Under the pieces are notes generated by a model. It ran no database searches, was not told the origin of the DNA, and was given only the letters and a program-made list of their open reading frames with translations. Positions 5,502-7,669 of a DNA stretch of 7,669 nucleotides are shown here, piece after piece. Positions within the stretch are counted from its first letter, which is position 1. The number at the start of each line of letters is the position of its first letter. Origin of the DNA: Gammaproteobacteria bacterium (GTDB taxonomy: Bacteria; Pseudomonadota; Gammaproteobacteria; UBA9214); NCBI GenBank assembly GCA_030632175.1, contig DAOVVG010000109.1:1-7669 (forward strand). Direction: 5' to 3'. A program made the translations under genes and the position numbers.

Positions 5502-7477
5502 GTGATCACGAAACACGCCACCCAGGCAACACACTGTTATCTCTCCAGGACCTGTTTGAACCACCTGTCGATGCCGAGGTCCGGCATGCAGTGGAATCCA
5601 GTCAGTTTGTACGAATGCACTGTGACTTGCCCGGAAAAGCCGCTCTTGTCCTGGACAGCTTTCCTGGCATCAGCGGCGCATCCTGCTGCTTCATACGCAC
5701 GCCGTTGGGCAAGACGCGACCTTTACGCCTCGTAGCCCATGGGATTAACAGAATTGAGTCCTGCCCGTCTGGTGGCTGGGCGCTTAAATCCACAGAAGCC
5801 TCGTTGCCTTCCTACTGGATACCGCAACCACCGCTGGCTCGCAAACTCGACTCACAGCAACGCATACTTTCTGAGCAGTCGGCCTCAATTTCCGGTTTCA
5901 GTATTTCATCCGAAGAACTGTCTATTGAAGTGGAAATTCCGGAAAATATGAATCTGGACTGGACGATATGGCGCTTTCCAGCTGAAGAATCCGGCATCCA
6001 TACCGCACTTGATCAACTTCTTGCCCTGGAAAGGCAGCCGCTATCCTTGTGGAACTCGCAAACGAGTTACCAGTCGCCTGCTGATGTGTACTTGTATCTT
6101 GTTCATGGTCATGTGTACGTGGATCGCTTCATCTGGCCACGCATGTGGAAAATCTGTTCCGAGCTCGACGCTTACGGACTCTATATCATAATGTCTGGAC
6201 TCGAACTCGCCACTGGCAAGATGCTTTACAGCCTGCTGAAACGCCAGCTCCTGTTTTCCGTTATCGCACGACAGGCTCAGGATGGCGGGTGGTATCACGG
6301 AGAATGGACAGACCTGATGGAATCGCATTACCGATTTCATAACGGTGCCATGTTGCTACTGGAAGCGGCACTAAAGGAACGCCCTGACGAAGTAGCAGGC
6401 AAGTCACTGGAAAGTGCCGCGCACTTTATCTCACGTCAAACGGACAAAACCGATCTCGGGCTATGGTTCCTGCACGACTCTCTGGAGGAGAACGCGGAAA
6501 CAATGCGGGAGTTGTGCAGGCAAACCGGTTCCACATGGATACCAGCCCGCACCCTTGGAAAGTCGCCAACCAACAAGCTTATTCTGAACACGCATCTGGA
6601 CACCATTGTTACTCTGGAACAATACCGCGATGTCACCGGCGATAACCAGTATACGGAGCAGGTTACTTCCGCCCGTGACGCAGCACGAGGCATGCTCGCG
6701 CTTCGGCCGGCCGAAGCTCTCTATCGAGTTTTATATCGGGCAATACAACTAACACTACTGCCGGAGCCGGAGGCCGAACAGTTACCGTTAGTGGTACGCG
6801 GCATAAAGCGCCTAACGTGGAAGCACATTACTCCGCAGTTGCTGCCCAGAATAAAACGGATTTTCCCGCGGCTGGTAATGCCTGGCGGACTTATCGAACG
6901 GCATTTGTCCATGCCGCACTACGATATCAATTATCACCCGGTGAATATTATGGATCTGGCAAGGCTCTGGCGTTGTTTTCCTGATGAGGATCTCGCCGAA
7001 ATCCTTGCAGAGGCGGTCGAGGCCGTCTCCGGCAGCAGTATTCTGGAATACTGGGCAGAGGCGAAACAGCGGCATTTTTCTCTAATCGTGTGGGTCGATG
7101 CCCTGTACCAGCTGTGTACCCTGCGGCAGGATGCTTCATACCGGCATTTACTGGCAGAGGGAATCATACACATCGAGGACACGGGCCTGGGTTTACCGCC
7201 ATCATTGCTCGGCGCTGATCCTGAGGCAGTCAAAATAACGGACAGGATTCCCTGCCCTTCTCCTGCGGACAGGCACCTTCGAGTAGCAAACCTGAGCTGT
7301 AATGGTCGCAGCGAAATACTCGTGATTAACAGCACAGACATAGACCGGGAACTGACATGGGAGGGTAATACGAAGCTTTCGCTTTCCTGGGTAACCGCCG
7401 ACGGTCAACCGGTCCCTGCCGGGAATTCTCGGCTGTGTGTTCATTCACGCAAGTGGATAGGGGGGCAGCAAAGATGA
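5498..7477 (+). CDS. Large cytosolic protein of unknown function with a probable alpha/alpha-toroid core
   Basis: The protein has 659 residues and I do not recognise a named family. It has no signal peptide. Residues about 35-160 look beta-rich. Residues about 165-560 are a long run of amphipathic helices with features seen in alpha/alpha-barrel carbohydrate-active proteins: QDGGWYHGEWTD (261-272), RFHNGAMLLLEAAL (279-292), NTHLDTIVTLEQYRDVTGD (364-382), VMPGGLIERHL (460-470) and a run from NYHPVNIMDLARLW to WVDALYQLC (478-540). Residues about 590-655 return to strands (LRVANLS, EILVINS, LSLSWVTADG). This beta, alpha-toroid, beta order resembles some polysaccharide lyases, epimerases and hydrolases, but I see none of their catalytic signatures, so no reaction is assigned. 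Its place among glycosyltransferases suggests a role in glycan modification or assembly. The ATG at 5498 overlaps the preceding small ORF by ATGA. Only a weak GGA lies nearby (5486-5488), so coupling may matter. Its composition is close to that of the early genes. Confidence 0.9.
   Translation: MSDHETRHPGNTLLSLQDLFEPPVDAEVRHAVESSQFVRMHCDLPGKAALVLDSFPGISGASCCFIRTPLGKTRPLRLVAHGINRIESCPSGGWALKSTEASLPSYWIPQPPLARKLDSQQRILSEQSASISGFSISSEELSIEVEIPENMNLDWTIWRFPAEESGIHTALDQLLALERQPLSLWNSQTSYQSPADVYLYLVHGHVYVDRFIWPRMWKICSELDAYGLYIIMSGLELATGKMLYSLLKRQLLFSVIARQAQDGGWYHGEWTDLMESHYRFHNGAMLLLEAALKERPDEVAGKSLESAAHFISRQTDKTDLGLWFLHDSLEENAETMRELCRQTGSTWIPARTLGKSPTNKLILNTHLDTIVTLEQYRDVTGDNQYTEQVTSARDAARGMLALRPAEALYRVLYRAIQLTLLPEPEAEQLPLVVRGIKRLTWKHITPQLLPRIKRIFPRLVMPGGLIERHLSMPHYDINYHPVNIMDLARLWRCFPDEDLAEILAEAVEAVSGSSILEYWAEAKQRHFSLIVWVDALYQLCTLRQDASYRHLLAEGIIHIEDTGLGLPPSLLGADPEAVKITDRIPCPSPADRHLRVANLSCNGRSEILVINSTDIDRELTWEGNTKLSLSWVTADGQPVPAGNSRLCVHSRKWIGGQQR
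7459..7465 (+). promoter_or_regulatory. Purine-rich Shine-Dalgarno (AGGGGGG) before the ATG at 7474
   Basis: AGGGGGG ends 8 bases before the ATG at 7474, inside the last codons of the 659-residue gene. The spacing is ideal for starting the 17-codon ORF, whereas it is too far (58 bases) to serve the ATG at 7524 directly. Confidence 0.5.
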
Positions 7478-7527
7478 CTGTTCTGATAAGCCCAGATTGT
7501 TGTTCACGATACAGGCGCCCCTTATGA
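7474..7527 (+). CDS. Possible 17-codon relay ORF with ATGA overlaps at both ends
   Basis: ATG 7474 overlaps the stop of the 659-residue gene (ATGA, 7474-7477). Its own TGA at 7525-7527 overlaps the next ATG at 7524 in the same way (ATGA, 7524-7527). The encoded peptide, MTVLISPDCCSRYRRPL, resembles nothing known. A purine-rich binding site lies 8 bases upstream. The likely role, if any, is to carry ribosomes from one gene to the next rather than to make a functional peptide. It is too short to be tested by coding statistics. Confidence 0.4.
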   Translation: MTVLISPDCCSRYRRPL

Positions 7528-7669
7528 TCCGGATAAAGCTTCTTGTTGCCATCCTGTCAGCAAGCGTACTGGTATTCGCCATTGCCTTGTTTACCTCAGG
7601 CCGGCTGTCGCGAGACGATATTCAGTACTATGTCCCGTGGTCGATTGCAAAGTTTCTTTACCCCTCTGA
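7524..7669 (+). CDS. N-terminus of an exported or membrane-anchored protein, cut off by the window edge
   Basis: From the ATG at 7524 there are 48 complete codons with no stop before the window ends. The protein starts with MIRIKLL and a hydrophobic run (about residues 5-23, LLVAILSASVLVFAIALF), which is the layout of a signal peptide or N-terminal membrane anchor: two positive charges, then about 19 apolar residues. The following residues, TSGRLSRDDIQYYVPWSIAKFLYPS, would lie outside the cytoplasm. They are too few to name a family. The hydrophobic segment contains no cysteine lipobox. The start is supported by the ATGA overlap with the preceding mini-ORF and by a modest AGG at 7513-7515, 8 bases upstream. 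It is probably the next gene of the same operon, and perhaps a membrane or periplasmic component of glycan assembly. Confidence 0.7.
   Translation, partial: MIRIKLLVAILSASVLVFAIALFTSGRLSRDDIQYYVPWSIAKFLYPS

Overview
This window is part of a bacterial surface-polysaccharide (exopolysaccharide or capsule) biosynthesis cluster. All genes are on the + strand and closely spaced. The protein styles (GT2 transferases, a NodB-type deacetylase, a PF17784-like sulfotransferase, a CysQ domain) and the mixed, moderate GC content suggest a proteobacterium, perhaps a gammaproteobacterium. That placement is an inference and no marker gene confirms it. I see no RNA gene, insertion sequence, CRISPR array or phage gene.

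Layout: (1) 1-717, the 3' part of a GT2 glycosyltransferase; (2) 717-1508, a polysaccharide deacetylase that overlaps the previous stop codon by one base; (3) 1527-2456, a second GT2 glycosyltransferase; (4) 2500-3900, a PAPS-dependent sulfotransferase fused to a CysQ/inositol-monophosphatase-fold domain; (5) 4036-5151, a glycosyltransferase-like protein with an exostosin/GT-B-type C-terminal half; (6) 5152-5497, a poorly coding gap that ends in a possible 37-codon ORF; (7) 5498-7477, a 659-residue cytosolic protein of unknown function that looks helical in the middle and beta-rich at both ends; (8) 7474-7527, a possible 17-codon ORF; (9) 7524 to the edge, the start of an exported or membrane-anchored protein.

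The genes read together as a machine that builds a glycan (three glycosyltransferases), removes acetyl groups from it (deacetylase) and probably sulfates it (sulfotransferase). A sulfated, partly de-acetylated exopolysaccharide is the simplest product to propose, but no substrate can be read from the sequence.

The most unusual element is gene 4. PAP phosphatase (CysQ) normally removes the PAP by-product made by sulfotransferases, so joining the two in one chain makes biochemical sense. However, the CysQ half has lost nearly all the residues that bind metal, activate water or hold PAP, while keeping the rest of the fold and its full length. It looks like a pseudophosphatase domain kept for another purpose, such as structure, regulation or partner binding. 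A second point of interest is that the 659-residue gene is bracketed by two tiny ORFs linked to their neighbours through ATGA stop-start overlaps, which suggests translational relay. Base composition also changes: hand counts of single 60-base lines give 65% GC at 1741-1800, 30% at 4141-4200 and 55% at 6961-7020. Genes 4-5 may therefore have a different history from genes 1-3.
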